From assembly GCA_913062745.1 (NCBI GenBank), contig CAJXXJ010000073.1:1-10490 (forward strand): a DNA stretch of 10,490 nucleotides, written 5' to 3'. The stretch is from an uncultured Phaeodactylibacter sp. GTDB lineage: Bacteria; Bacteroidota; Bacteroidia; Chitinophagales; Saprospiraceae. The position numbers and the translations under genes were made by a program. Of this stretch, positions 1 to 6,691 are shown one piece after another. Every line of letters starts with the position of its first letter. Positions within the stretch are counted from its first letter, which is position 1. The notes beneath the pieces are model-generated. The model was given only the letters and a program-made list of their open reading frames with translations, ran no database searches and had not been told where the DNA came from.

Positions 1-456
1 TGCATATTCAGACAGAAAGGTGGTGACAGTGGGCATGGGCTCCTCCGGAAAGTAGTAGCGGAAGTACTTAAACGTTTGTTCAAAATCCTGCTCCAGCGCC
101 TCCATTTGCGGGTAGTGCTGCTGAATGCTGTCGTACAGCTGCCGCACCGGCGGGTGGTTGATGAAGCCAAGCACGTAGGCAGCCGGGCCCTGTGGGGCAA
201 TGCGCGGGTCGTTAGCCCCCAGCAGCTGATTGAAGTAGACCTCGCTGAATTCCGGGTATTTAGCCTGCAGGCTGTCGAGCTCCTCCGCCATATTGGCCGT
301 GTCCAGCCGGAAAAGGTCTTGCTCGAAGCGCCGGATATCCACCTCCGCTGTTATTTCCGAGACATCGGGCACAAAGCGCTTTTCTTCGGGCTCGCAGGAA
401 GCAAAAGCCAGAATAGCCAGGCCGGCAGCAAACAAATACCACTTTTTTAATATCAT
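1..456 (-). CDS. gldB: Gliding motility lipoprotein GldB, N-terminal part (runs off the window start)
   Basis: The frame is open from an ATG at 456-454 to the window edge, giving 152 codons of an incomplete gene. The product begins with a lipoprotein signal: MILKK, a hydrophobic run to residue 19, and Cys21 in FASC, so it should be processed by signal peptidase II and anchored in the envelope. The segments RRFEQDLFRLD (about 42-52), AKYPEF (about 65-70) and FKYFRYYFPEEPMP (about 129-142) match the pattern I know for GldB. That lipoprotein is required for gliding in Flavobacterium johnsoniae and is widespread in Bacteroidota. The residues after the Cys are acidic (EPEEK), which might affect surface sorting, but this is speculative. 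The gene is transcribed away from the barrel-protein gene at 612. Family assignment is from recalled sequence pattern; the C-terminal part would settle it. Confidence 0.82.
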   Translation of the reverse strand, partial: MILKKWYLFAAGLAILAFASCEPEEKRFVPDVSEITAEVDIRRFEQDLFRLDTANMAEELDSLQAKYPEFSEVYFNQLLGANDPRIAPQGPAAYVLGFINHPPVRQLYDSIQQHYPQMEALEQDFEQTFKYFRYYFPEEPMPTVTTFLSEYA

Positions 457-494
457 ATCAAAAACATTTAAACCCGTTTATTAATCCAATCCCG

Positions 495-502
495 TAATTT
501 TG
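495..502 (+). promoter_or_regulatory. Candidate -7 box (TAATTTTG) for the barrel-protein gene
   Basis: TAATTTTG fits the Bacteroidota -7 consensus TAnnTTTG and lies about 110 bases upstream of the ATG at 612, in the divergent spacer with gldB. No good TTTG/TTG -33 element is seen at the expected distance, so this rests on one half of the promoter. Confidence 0.35.
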
Positions 503-611
503 GCGCGGATTATATTTACAACACTTGACACCAGGCGCGCTGAGCGACCGGCCTGCCGGGCAGCGCCCAGCGCCACAGTATCGTTCAACGCTCACAAAAA
601 ACTAAAGCATA

Positions 612-1343
612 ATGAAAAAATTTATTGTATTCACCGCTTTGTTGATCAGTATTTCCTTCGCCGCTCAGGCGCAGGAAGCCGTCCGCTTCGGTTTTCAGCT
701 CAGCCCTACCTTCGGCTGGATGTCTACCGATGACAATACCATCAACACGAACGGCACCAACGTCGGCCTGAAGCTGGGGCTCGTCGGTGAATTCTACTTT
801 CAGGAAAACTACGCCGTGACCACCGGCCTGGGCTTCTACTTTAACGCTGGGGGTACGCTGGCGCACGAGCGGGAAGGCGAATACTGGCGCAATTCTGAAA
901 TTTCTCAGGAATGCCAGGACTTTTTCATGCAGAACGGCCCGAACCTGAAGTACTCCGTACAGTATGTGGAGATCCCGGTTGGCCTGAAGCTCCGTACCCG
1001 GGAGTTCGGCTACATCCGCTACTTCTTTGAGCCAAATATGGGGCTCGGTTTCCGCACCCAGGCTAAGGGCGATGTACGCAACGCCGGCGATGAATGCAAC
1101 GACCTGAATATCCGCAGCGACGTTGGCCTGCTGAACGTTTTCTGGGGGATCAACGGCGGCATCGAATACAGCGTTTCCGAAAGCACTTCCCTGGTGGGAG
1201 GCCTGGGCGCTCAGTTCGGCTTCGTAGACGCTACCAAAGATGATGATATCGTCTTCATCGATGGCAGCTCCTCCAATACCGTTCAGGAAGATTCCAAAGG
1301 CGTCCTCCGGGCTATCGTACTCCGCCTCGGCGTAATGTTCTAA
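612..1343 (+). CDS. Outer-membrane beta-barrel protein, PorT-like (OMP_b-brl_2 type)
   Basis: This 243-residue protein has a clear Sec signal peptide (MKK, a hydrophobic core, then AQA before Gln21). The rest alternates polar and hydrophobic residues as in amphipathic beta strands, with many Gly and aromatic residues. The stretch SVQYVEIPVGLKLRT (about 115-129) is typical of the Bacteroidota barrel family annotated as 'PorT family' or 'outer membrane beta-barrel protein', and the protein ends in a strand closing with Phe (LRLGVMF), as barrel proteins do. Two cysteines (101 and 162) could form a disulfide. The start is chosen because it begins directly at the signal peptide, after an A-rich stretch. 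True PorT is a T9SS component of similar size, but this broad family is mostly of unknown function, so a secretion role is not claimed. It is divergent from gldB and ends in a strong terminator. Confidence 0.85.
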   Translation: MKKFIVFTALLISISFAAQAQEAVRFGFQLSPTFGWMSTDDNTINTNGTNVGLKLGLVGEFYFQENYAVTTGLGFYFNAGGTLAHEREGEYWRNSEISQECQDFFMQNGPNLKYSVQYVEIPVGLKLRTREFGYIRYFFEPNMGLGFRTQAKGDVRNAGDECNDLNIRSDVGLLNVFWGINGGIEYSVSESTSLVGGLGAQFGFVDATKDDDIVFIDGSSSNTVQEDSKGVLRAIVLRLGVMF

Positions 1344-1352
1344 AAAAAATAA

Positions 1353-1392
1353 GGAGGCGCTGCTGTCACACAGGAGCGCCTCCCTGTTTTTT
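1353..1392. terminator. Intrinsic, probably bidirectional terminator
   Basis: GGAGGCGCT (1353-1361) pairs with AGCGCCTCC (1375-1383). After one G/G mismatch, CTGT pairs with ACAG around a CAC loop. Six T residues follow (1387-1392). An A-run precedes the hairpin (1342-1349), so it can also end transcripts of the convergent permease gene on the minus strand. It begins 10 bases after the barrel-gene stop. Confidence 0.88.
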
Positions 1393-1410
1393 CTCTCCCA
1401 CTTTCTCTTT

Positions 1411-1460
1411 CCGAATTCCCATTTCCCACTTCCGCTTTCCCTCGCCGAATTCCCCATTTC
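1411..1460. repeat. Short pyrimidine-rich direct repeat
   Basis: CCGAATTCCCATTTC (1411-1425) recurs as CCGAATTCCCCATTTC (1445-1460), 34 bases apart, inside a run (1387-1460) made mostly of C and T on the plus strand. The second copy overlaps the last two bases of the permease stop codon. No function is evident. Confidence 0.5.
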
Positions 1461-3249
1461 AAAAATACATCCACCCAATCAGCCCGCTGGCCAGCGCCCA
1501 AAACAGCAAATTCAGCCCTACGCCCACCCGGAAAAAATCCCGGAAGCGGTAGTCGCCTGCGCTGTACACCATGGTGTTGGTTTGGTAGCCGATGGGCGTC
1601 ATAAAGCTGGCCGAAGCCGCGATGGTCACCGCAATGAGAAACGGCGTGGGCGGCAGGCCCATCTGCTGTGCCGTAGCAATAGCAATAGGCGCCAGCAGTG
1701 CGGCGGTGGCGTTGTTTGACATCAGCTCTGTAAGCAGAGAAGTGGTGATGTACAGCCCGGACACCACGGCTATCGGGCCCCAGGCACCAAGGTAGCCCAC
1801 CAGGCCTTCCGCAATTTGCCGGTCGAGCCCGGTATTGTTCATGGCTACGCCCATGCTGAGGGCACCCGCCAGCAGGAAGACAATTTTCCAGTTGATCGCC
1901 TCGTACACTTCCTTCATGCTGAGGCTGCGCGAGAGTACGAGCAGCACCACACCGAGCAGCGTGGCCACCATGATCGGCAGCAGCCCGAGCGTAGCCGAAA
2001 GGATAACCATAGCGATGACCCCCATCACAAAAGCAAAACGCCGCCGGTTAAAATCGGGCAGGCTGTCTTCGGACAGCACAACAAAGGGAGCCTCCTGGCT
2101 CGACTCCATCTGTTTCAGGGTGGAGACGTAGTGCTTTTTGACTTCTGCCAGAATGACGTCTCCGGGCACGAGGGGGACGCTGTACAGGTGTTCGTGCAGC
2201 ACCTCATTGCGGTGGCGGATAGCGAGCGGGATCGCCCGGTAAGTGCGCCGGAAGTCCAGGCTTTTCAGCGTTTGGTTGGTGAAATCGGAGCCGGCGGTGA
2301 CCACGAGCTCCAGCAGGGCGGTATTCTTTTCTCCCAGTGTGTTGTCGCCGATGCGCAGCGTTTGGTCGTCTACAATTTTGATGCGCTCTTTCAGGGCTTT
2401 TACCTTTTGCACATCGCAGCGCACCTTCAGCAAATCGCCTTCCTGCAGCCTAAAGTCGCCGGGGGGCAGGGTGTAACGCTGTCCGTTGCGCACCACCTCG
2501 ATGATGTCCATCTCCAGTTCCTTGACGAGCGCCGAGTCCATGATGCGCTGCCCGGACAATTCATTGCCCGGCAGCAGTTCCAGCTCCGTGAGGTAATCCC
2601 GCAGGCCAAACTGTTCGCTCAGGCTCTTTTCCCTTTGCCGGTCGGGCAGGATTTTCAGGCCGATGAGCAGCATAAAGCCCATGCCGGCGATGAGCAGCGG
2701 CAGGCCCACCGGTGCCAGCTCAAACATGCTGAAGCCCGGCAGCCCGTTTTGCTCGGCAATCCCGCTGACTAGTATATTGGTGGAAGTACCAATGAGGGTG
2801 CACATGCCGCCCATGATGGAAGCGTAGGAGAGGGGGATGAGCATTTTGCCCGGCGGCTGCCCGGAGGCATAGGCGATCTGTATGACTACCGGAATGAAGA
2901 CGGCGACTACCGGCGTGTTATTCACAAAGGCAGAGATGAGGGCAATAAGCAGCATCATCAGCACCATGCCGCGGCGGTAATTTTTCCGGAAGGTCGCCGA
3001 CAGCTGATGGGCCAGCGACTGCAGGGCGCCGGTCTTGAGCAGGGCGGCACTGAGCACAAACATGAACGCTACCGTCAGCGTAGCCGGGTTGCTGAAGCCT
3101 GCTACGCCCTCCTCCGGGCTGATGACGCCGGTAAGGACGAGGCTGACCAGGATGAGCAAGGCCACGAGGTCGATAGACAGGGCCTCCGTGGCAAAGAGCA
3201 CGATTGCGATACCGATGATGGCCAAAGTGATGATTGCGCCGCTCGCCAT
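1459..3249 (-). CDS. SLC13/DASS-family permease with two internal RCK_C (TrkA_C) domains
   Basis: This 596-residue inner-membrane protein has two hydrophobic halves (about 1-200 and 403-596) separated by a soluble segment. Signature turns of the divalent anion:Na+ symporter fold are visible: NNTP at 110-113 and GTSTN at 154-158 in the first half, SNNAT at 511-515 and GYQTN at 554-558 in the second. The phrase INWKIVFLLAGALSMG (from 452) is also typical. The soluble part holds two RCK_C-like modules, about 222-291 (ending PGDFRLQEGDLLKVRCD) and about 311-385 (ending VPGDVILAE), which in related proteins bind ligands and may gate transport. Members with this architecture include sulfate transporters of algae and cyanobacteria, but the substrate cannot be read here; sulfate or another anion is an inference. 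The ATG at 3249 precedes the first membrane segment. The gene is divergent from yidD and convergent with the barrel gene. Confidence 0.88.
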   Translation of the reverse strand: MASGAIITLAIIGIAIVLFATEALSIDLVALLILVSLVLTGVISPEEGVAGFSNPATLTVAFMFVLSAALLKTGALQSLAHQLSATFRKNYRRGMVLMMLLIALISAFVNNTPVVAVFIPVVIQIAYASGQPPGKMLIPLSYASIMGGMCTLIGTSTNILVSGIAEQNGLPGFSMFELAPVGLPLLIAGMGFMLLIGLKILPDRQREKSLSEQFGLRDYLTELELLPGNELSGQRIMDSALVKELEMDIIEVVRNGQRYTLPPGDFRLQEGDLLKVRCDVQKVKALKERIKIVDDQTLRIGDNTLGEKNTALLELVVTAGSDFTNQTLKSLDFRRTYRAIPLAIRHRNEVLHEHLYSVPLVPGDVILAEVKKHYVSTLKQMESSQEAPFVVLSEDSLPDFNRRRFAFVMGVIAMVILSATLGLLPIMVATLLGVVLLVLSRSLSMKEVYEAINWKIVFLLAGALSMGVAMNNTGLDRQIAEGLVGYLGAWGPIAVVSGLYITTSLLTELMSNNATAALLAPIAIATAQQMGLPPTPFLIAVTIAASASFMTPIGYQTNTMVYSAGDYRFRDFFRVGVGLNLLFWALASGLIGWMYF

Positions 3250-3385
3250 ATTCTGAGAGGATGAGTTTTGATCCCCGCAAAGAACGGCAAGCCGGGTGAA
3301 ATTTCCCTACCGATCAGCAAGGTTTTGTGACGCCTCCTTGTGGCCGGGGGCTGAACAACCTTGGCTCTGTTGCTGCTGTTCTGTT

Positions 3386-3393
3386 CAAAAGTA
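3386..3393 (-). promoter_or_regulatory. Candidate -7 box (TACTTTTG) for the permease gene
   Basis: Read on the minus strand, TACTTTTG fits TAnnTTTG. It would place the start of transcription near 3380, about 130 bases upstream of the permease ATG, in the 149-base divergent spacer. Only a T-run lies near the -33 position, so support is partial. Confidence 0.35.
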
Positions 3394-3398
3394 AGATT

Positions 3399-3641
3399 AT
3401 GAACCGTTTGCTGAAAAAGCTTTTCATCCTGCCGATCCGCTTCTACCAGCTGGCGATTTCTCCTCTGCTGGGGCCCAAGTGCCGCTTTTCCCCCACCTGT
3501 TCGCACTATATGGTCGGGGCCATACAGGAGTGGGGCGTACTCAGGGGCGTATGGCTTGGCTTACGCCGAATATTCAAGTGCCACCCCTGGGGCCCGCACG
3601 GCTATGATCCGGTTCCGGAAAATCCAAAAAAACACAACTGA
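3399..3641 (+). CDS. yidD: Membrane protein insertion efficiency factor YidD
   Basis: This is an 80-residue protein with the near-invariant YidD pattern: an amphipathic N-terminus ([17 protein letters not shown]), then [18 protein letters not shown] (21-38), then [20 protein letters not shown] (52-71). The three family cysteines are present at 28, 34 and 61. YidD is a small inner-face membrane-associated protein that assists YidC-dependent insertion of membrane proteins. The reading frame is open further upstream to an ATG at 3327, but the family begins at the MNRLL methionine and the extra 24 residues look like untranslated leader, so 3399 is chosen. yidD is usually found in the rpmH-rnpA-yidC neighbourhood; here it is instead followed by hemB after one base, implying one transcript. 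The unit is divergent from the permease. Confidence 0.95.
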   Translation: MNRLLKKLFILPIRFYQLAISPLLGPKCRFSPTCSHYMVGAIQEWGVLRGVWLGLRRIFKCHPWGPHGYDPVPENPKKHN

Positions 3642-3642
3642 T

Positions 3643-4629
3643 ATGCTTAGACGGCCACGGCGTAACCGCCGCAGCGCTGCCATCCGCGGTATGGCACAAG
3701 AAGTACAACTGACTCCCCAACACCTGGTGCAGCCTGTCTTCCTCGTAGAAGGAACAGGCGTGCGCGAAGAAATCCCCTCCCTGCCAGGTTCCTACCGCTT
3801 TTCTGTAGACGAAGCCCTGAAGGAAATTGGCGAGTGCCGCTCGCTCGGGCTGAATAATTTTATCCTGTTTCCCAAAATTCCGGCGCAGCACAAAGACAAG
3901 CGCGGCACCTACGGCTGGAATCCCGACAACTTCTACCTGCAGGCCGCCCGGCGCATCAAGGAGCAGTATCCGGATATTTGCCTGATTTCGGATGTGGCGC
4001 TCGACCCTTACAGCGTGGATGGGCACGACGGCATCGTGCACGGCGGGGAGATCCTCAACGATGAGACCCTGCACGTACTGCAGAAAATGGGCGTCGCACA
4101 GGCCGAGGCCGGCTTCGACCTGCTGGGCCCATCTGATATGATGGATGGCCGGGTGGAAGCGCTGCGGGTGGCGCTCGACGAAGCCGGGCATACCGGCACC
4201 GGCATTATGTCTTATACCGCCAAGTACGCGAGCGCCTTCTACGGCCCCTTCCGCGATGCTTTGGACAGTGCACCGGTGGACAGCGAGGACATCCCCAAAG
4301 ACAAGAAAACTTACCAGATGAATCCGGCGAACCGCCGGGAGGCGCTCATCGAAGGAGAGCTCGATACCCTGGAAGGCGCGGATTTCCTGATGGTCAAACC
4401 AGCCCTCAATTACCTCGACGTTATCCTGGCGATGAAGCAGCAGTTTGAGCTGCCCATTGCGGCCTACCACGTGAGCGGAGAGTGCGCTATGCTGATCGCT
4501 GCCTGCCGGAATGGCTGGCTGGACTACGAAACGGCTATGCCGGAAACGCTGCTCAGCATCCACCGGGCGGGTGCAGATGCCATCATTACTTACTTTGCGC
4601 GGGATTTTGCGGAACGGTTTGGCCAGTGA
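3643..4629 (+). CDS. hemB: Porphobilinogen synthase (delta-aminolevulinic acid dehydratase)
   Basis: HemB condenses two 5-aminolevulinate molecules to porphobilinogen, the first pyrrole of heme synthesis, in the cytosol. The 328-residue length is normal for the family. Two active-site lysines are visible: Lys194 in MSYTAKYASAFYGPF and the Schiff-base Lys252 in FLMVKPALNYLD. In the metal loop, DVALDPYSVDGHDG (117-130), the three zinc-binding cysteines of the Zn type are replaced by Ala119, Asp121 and Asp129. This places it in the non-zinc class, like the Mg-using Pseudomonas enzyme. The arginine-rich N-terminal arm (RRPRRNRR) also fits that class. The ATG at 3643 is chosen because it begins the arm and lies one base after the yidD stop; an upstream in-frame ATG at 3556 would overlap yidD heavily. 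Translational coupling with yidD is likely. No terminator is evident downstream. Confidence 0.97.
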   Translation: MLRRPRRNRRSAAIRGMAQEVQLTPQHLVQPVFLVEGTGVREEIPSLPGSYRFSVDEALKEIGECRSLGLNNFILFPKIPAQHKDKRGTYGWNPDNFYLQAARRIKEQYPDICLISDVALDPYSVDGHDGIVHGGEILNDETLHVLQKMGVAQAEAGFDLLGPSDMMDGRVEALRVALDEAGHTGTGIMSYTAKYASAFYGPFRDALDSAPVDSEDIPKDKKTYQMNPANRREALIEGELDTLEGADFLMVKPALNYLDVILAMKQQFELPIAAYHVSGECAMLIAACRNGWLDYETAMPETLLSIHRAGADAIITYFARDFAERFGQ

Positions 4630-4709
4630 TGGGCCGGGCATGTGTTGGCTGCTGCAAATAATTGAACCGTTGTGCTAAGCTTGGTTAGTGTTTTGGCTTA
4701 GGACAGTAC

Positions 4710-4717
4710 TAGGTTTG
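4710..4717 (+). promoter_or_regulatory. Candidate -7 box (TAGGTTTG) upstream of the PIN fragment
   Basis: TAGGTTTG fits TAnnTTTG and lies 56 bases before the ATG at 4774. A TTTG at 4692-4695 is only 14 bases upstream, shorter than the usual -33 spacing, so the call is tentative. Confidence 0.3.
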
Positions 4718-4773
4718 TGTGGTTGAGAAATTTGGCTTATCTTGAATAGATGTTTTAACCGAAACAAAGGACT

Positions 4774-4950
4774 ATGAAAATTATCAATGGACTTACCGAA
4801 GACATTGATGTCAAAGATGTTAGTTTCGTTGCGCTTACGGTTGAGACAGGCGGAGTACTTTGGACTGGAGATAAAAAACTATATAAAGGACTGAAAGAAC
4901 GGGGTTTCGATGAAGTCGTCAACTTAAATGACCTGGAAGAAATTCTCTAA
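4774..4950 (+). CDS. PIN-domain protein fragment (C-terminal half only), probably a remnant
   Basis: A 58-codon ORF encodes DIDVKDVSFVALTVETGG (10-27) followed by VLWTGDKKLYKGLKERGF (28-45). This matches the C-terminal half of PIN-domain (PilT N-terminus-like) ribonucleases, where the usual text is close to 'DxDxxDxPFVALAL...LWTGDKxLxxGLxxxGF'. The Asp residues of this half (Asp15, Asp33) are kept, but the N-terminal half, with the first catalytic Asp and the Glu of the family, is absent. The same frame has a TAA at 4756, and only 144 bases separate the ORF from the hemB stop, too few for the missing part. No antitoxin-like gene is adjacent. By my count 68 of 177 bases are G or C (about 38%), clearly lower than the neighbours, which suggests transfer. 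It is probably a decayed toxin gene; a functional micro-protein is possible but unsupported. Confidence 0.6.
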   Translation: MKIINGLTEDIDVKDVSFVALTVETGGVLWTGDKKLYKGLKERGFDEVVNLNDLEEIL

Positions 4951-5001
4951 TTTAGGTCTTGAACCACTAGTTCATCTACAAGAGCGGTCAAATGTAAGAA
5001 T

Positions 5002-6615
5002 CTATAACTTTATCACTAGTCTACTCACCGCCCTCTTTCCACTCCGAATCTGCACAGTATACATTCCTGCTCTAAGCTGACGGGCAGGCAGCTGGTTCAT
5101 GCCGGGGCGAAGCTCCATGCGCAGCTGCTGCTGTCCGTTGCTGCTCATCAGCCGGAGTACAGCCGTTTCCGCGTAGGGCCATTCCACCGTCCAGGCATCG
5201 GTGGTGGGATTGGGGAATACCGTGCAGCTCAGCGGAGCAAGCTGCTGCTCCGGGGCAGGCGTGATTTGGCCGGACAGCTCCGCAAGAAAGCCGCCAAATC
5301 CGGAGATCTCGTCCGTGATACCCCCAAAGGTGGCTGACAGCCGGTAGGCCCCCGCCGATAGCAGGCTGCGTTCAGCAGTAAACTCCAGGTCCCGGACCAG
5401 CGCAAAGCGCTCGGAAGGTATTGCTTCCAGCCATCTGTTTTCTCCGGAGGTATTGAAGCCGGCAATGTACCCCCAGGGCGTACTCATATCCCCGGTATCA
5501 GCCGATTGACCGTCAATGGAGATCGGCCCCTGAAAGTTGCCGCCCACGGCTACCACCCCCTCTGCGACGGCCAGCGCATTGCCCGACTGTACGTCCGGAC
5601 CGCCGAAAGCACGCGCCCAGAGCGGTTGCCCGTCCGCCTGATACTTAATGAGGAATACATCGGCATTGCCCGTGCTGCTCTCTATGCTGATCTCATCTGA
5701 GATATTCATGACGCCAATGATATCGCCGGCCAGGTAGATGTTGCCGGTTTCGTCCACGGCTACTGCATTGAGCCGGTCTTCGATCACCCCACCCGCATCT
5801 TTCGCCCAGAGAGGAGTTCCGCTTTCGCTAAATGCGGCTACAAAAACGTCCGTATCCAGCAGGCCGGCGTCAAAGGCACTGCCGGCAATTTCCACGGTCC
5901 CGTTGAATGTACCGCCCGCACTGATCTGCCCGTCCGGGCCGACTGCCAGGGCTTCGATGCGCGTATCTCCGGTTTGCCCGGCCTGTTGCACCCACAGGAG
6001 CTGGCCCTCGCCGTCCATCGCCGCCAGAAAAAAGGAGGTGCTGCCCGGTTCTCCTGCGCTGATCAGCAGGCTGTCGCCCAATTGCAGGCTGTGCTGAAAG
6101 TAGCCGCCGACCACAAAACTGCCATCCGGCCGGGGGTGCAGGCTGCGCACATCTTTCAGGCCATCCCCGCTGATTTTTTGCGCCCAACGCAATGCTCCGG
6201 TTTCGGTCAGCCGGGCGACAAAAAGGGCGCGGGGGCTGTTTTCCGTAAGGAGCGTGGTATCGGGCAGCGGCAGGCTGAACCAGAAGGAGCCAGCGAGCAG
6301 CAAATCCCCGTTTGGCATGCTTTCCAGGGCGGTCACCTCATCGTCTTCGGTATCCCCGGCAGTAAACCACCATTCCGGCTGCAGGTCATCGCCCACGCCC
6401 ATCACAAACAGGTCCGTTTGCCCGGCAGCCGGCGCATTGGGCGGCAGGCCAAAATCTCCGGCGTAGATGCCCGCGGCTGCATACCCGCCGCCTGCGCGCC
6501 GGCAAAGCTTACGCAGCTCGGTGTCTCCTTCATTGGAGAAAAACTGCACCTGCGGCCAGGCCTGGGCGTAGACCAATTCGGCAGACAACAGAAACAAGAG
6601 GAATAGCGTTCTCAT
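5002..6615 (-). CDS. Secreted beta-propeller-like repeat protein with a T9SS type A C-terminal sorting domain
   Basis: This 537-residue protein starts with a Sec signal peptide (MRTLFLLFLLSAELVYAQA). Residues 20 to about 450 consist of around seven diverged repeats of 60-odd residues, starting near 20, 68, 131, 195, 256, 319 and 382. Each reads roughly 'DxFxAxxxxxGxxLWxxxxGG......xxAxAVxxxGxxxxxGxF', resembling SBBP-type beta-propeller repeats. The C-terminus (about 459-537) is a type A T9SS sorting domain: VFPNPTTD at 466-473, a central turn with SSNGQ, then LRAGMYTVQIRSGKRAVSRLVIKL split over 514-537. In this family the domain directs export through the outer membrane and is normally cleaved. 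The role is probably extracellular or surface binding; no catalytic motif is visible. The start is set by the signal peptide. It is divergent from the TPR lipoprotein gene, with 76 bases between start codons. Confidence 0.9.
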   Translation of the reverse strand: MRTLFLLFLLSAELVYAQAWPQVQFFSNEGDTELRKLCRRAGGGYAAAGIYAGDFGLPPNAPAAGQTDLFVMGVGDDLQPEWWFTAGDTEDDEVTALESMPNGDLLLAGSFWFSLPLPDTTLLTENSPRALFVARLTETGALRWAQKISGDGLKDVRSLHPRPDGSFVVGGYFQHSLQLGDSLLISAGEPGSTSFFLAAMDGEGQLLWVQQAGQTGDTRIEALAVGPDGQISAGGTFNGTVEIAGSAFDAGLLDTDVFVAAFSESGTPLWAKDAGGVIEDRLNAVAVDETGNIYLAGDIIGVMNISDEISIESSTGNADVFLIKYQADGQPLWARAFGGPDVQSGNALAVAEGVVAVGGNFQGPISIDGQSADTGDMSTPWGYIAGFNTSGENRWLEAIPSERFALVRDLEFTAERSLLSAGAYRLSATFGGITDEISGFGGFLAELSGQITPAPEQQLAPLSCTVFPNPTTDAWTVEWPYAETAVLRLMSSNGQQQLRMELRPGMNQLPARQLRAGMYTVQIRSGKRAVSRLVIKL

Positions 6616-6628
6616 TTTTGGCTGAAAT

Positions 6629-6657
6629 TTTGCGTCAAGTCTATTTAACTATCTTTA
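6629..6657 (+). promoter_or_regulatory. Candidate promoter for the TPR lipoprotein gene
   Basis: TTTG at 6629-6632 and TATCTTTA at 6650-6657 are separated by 17 bases. This resembles the Bacteroidota pair TTTG / TAnnTTTG, with a final A instead of G. The ATG at 6692 follows 34 bases later. Confidence 0.4.
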
Positions 6658-6691
6658 CGCGATCAATCTGCAACCTAAGTTACACAACGTT

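Noticed and set aside
585..1478. A 297-codon open frame on the minus strand opposite the barrel-protein gene
   Set aside because: It would run through the strong terminator at 1353-1392 and has no recognisable domain; the plus-strand gene has a signal peptide and barrel features.
1816..2772. A 318-codon open frame on the plus strand opposite the permease gene
   Set aside because: It lies antisense to a clear membrane-protein gene, its translation is rich in His, Gln and Arg with no family pattern, and it has no promoter. It is a mirror of GC-biased codon use.
3904..3912. CACCTACGG in hemB, matching the micro-hairpin core
   Set aside because: It is explained by coding for Gly-Thr-Tyr-Gly in a conserved HemB segment, and the flanks do not pair.
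3574..4641. A 355-codon open frame on the minus strand opposite hemB
   Set aside because: hemB is certain from its active-site motifs; the antisense translation resembles nothing and covers the same bases.
4674..4702. CTAAGC ... GCTTAG inverted repeat after hemB as a terminator
   Set aside because: The stem is only 6 bp with a loop of about 15 bases and no T-run follows.
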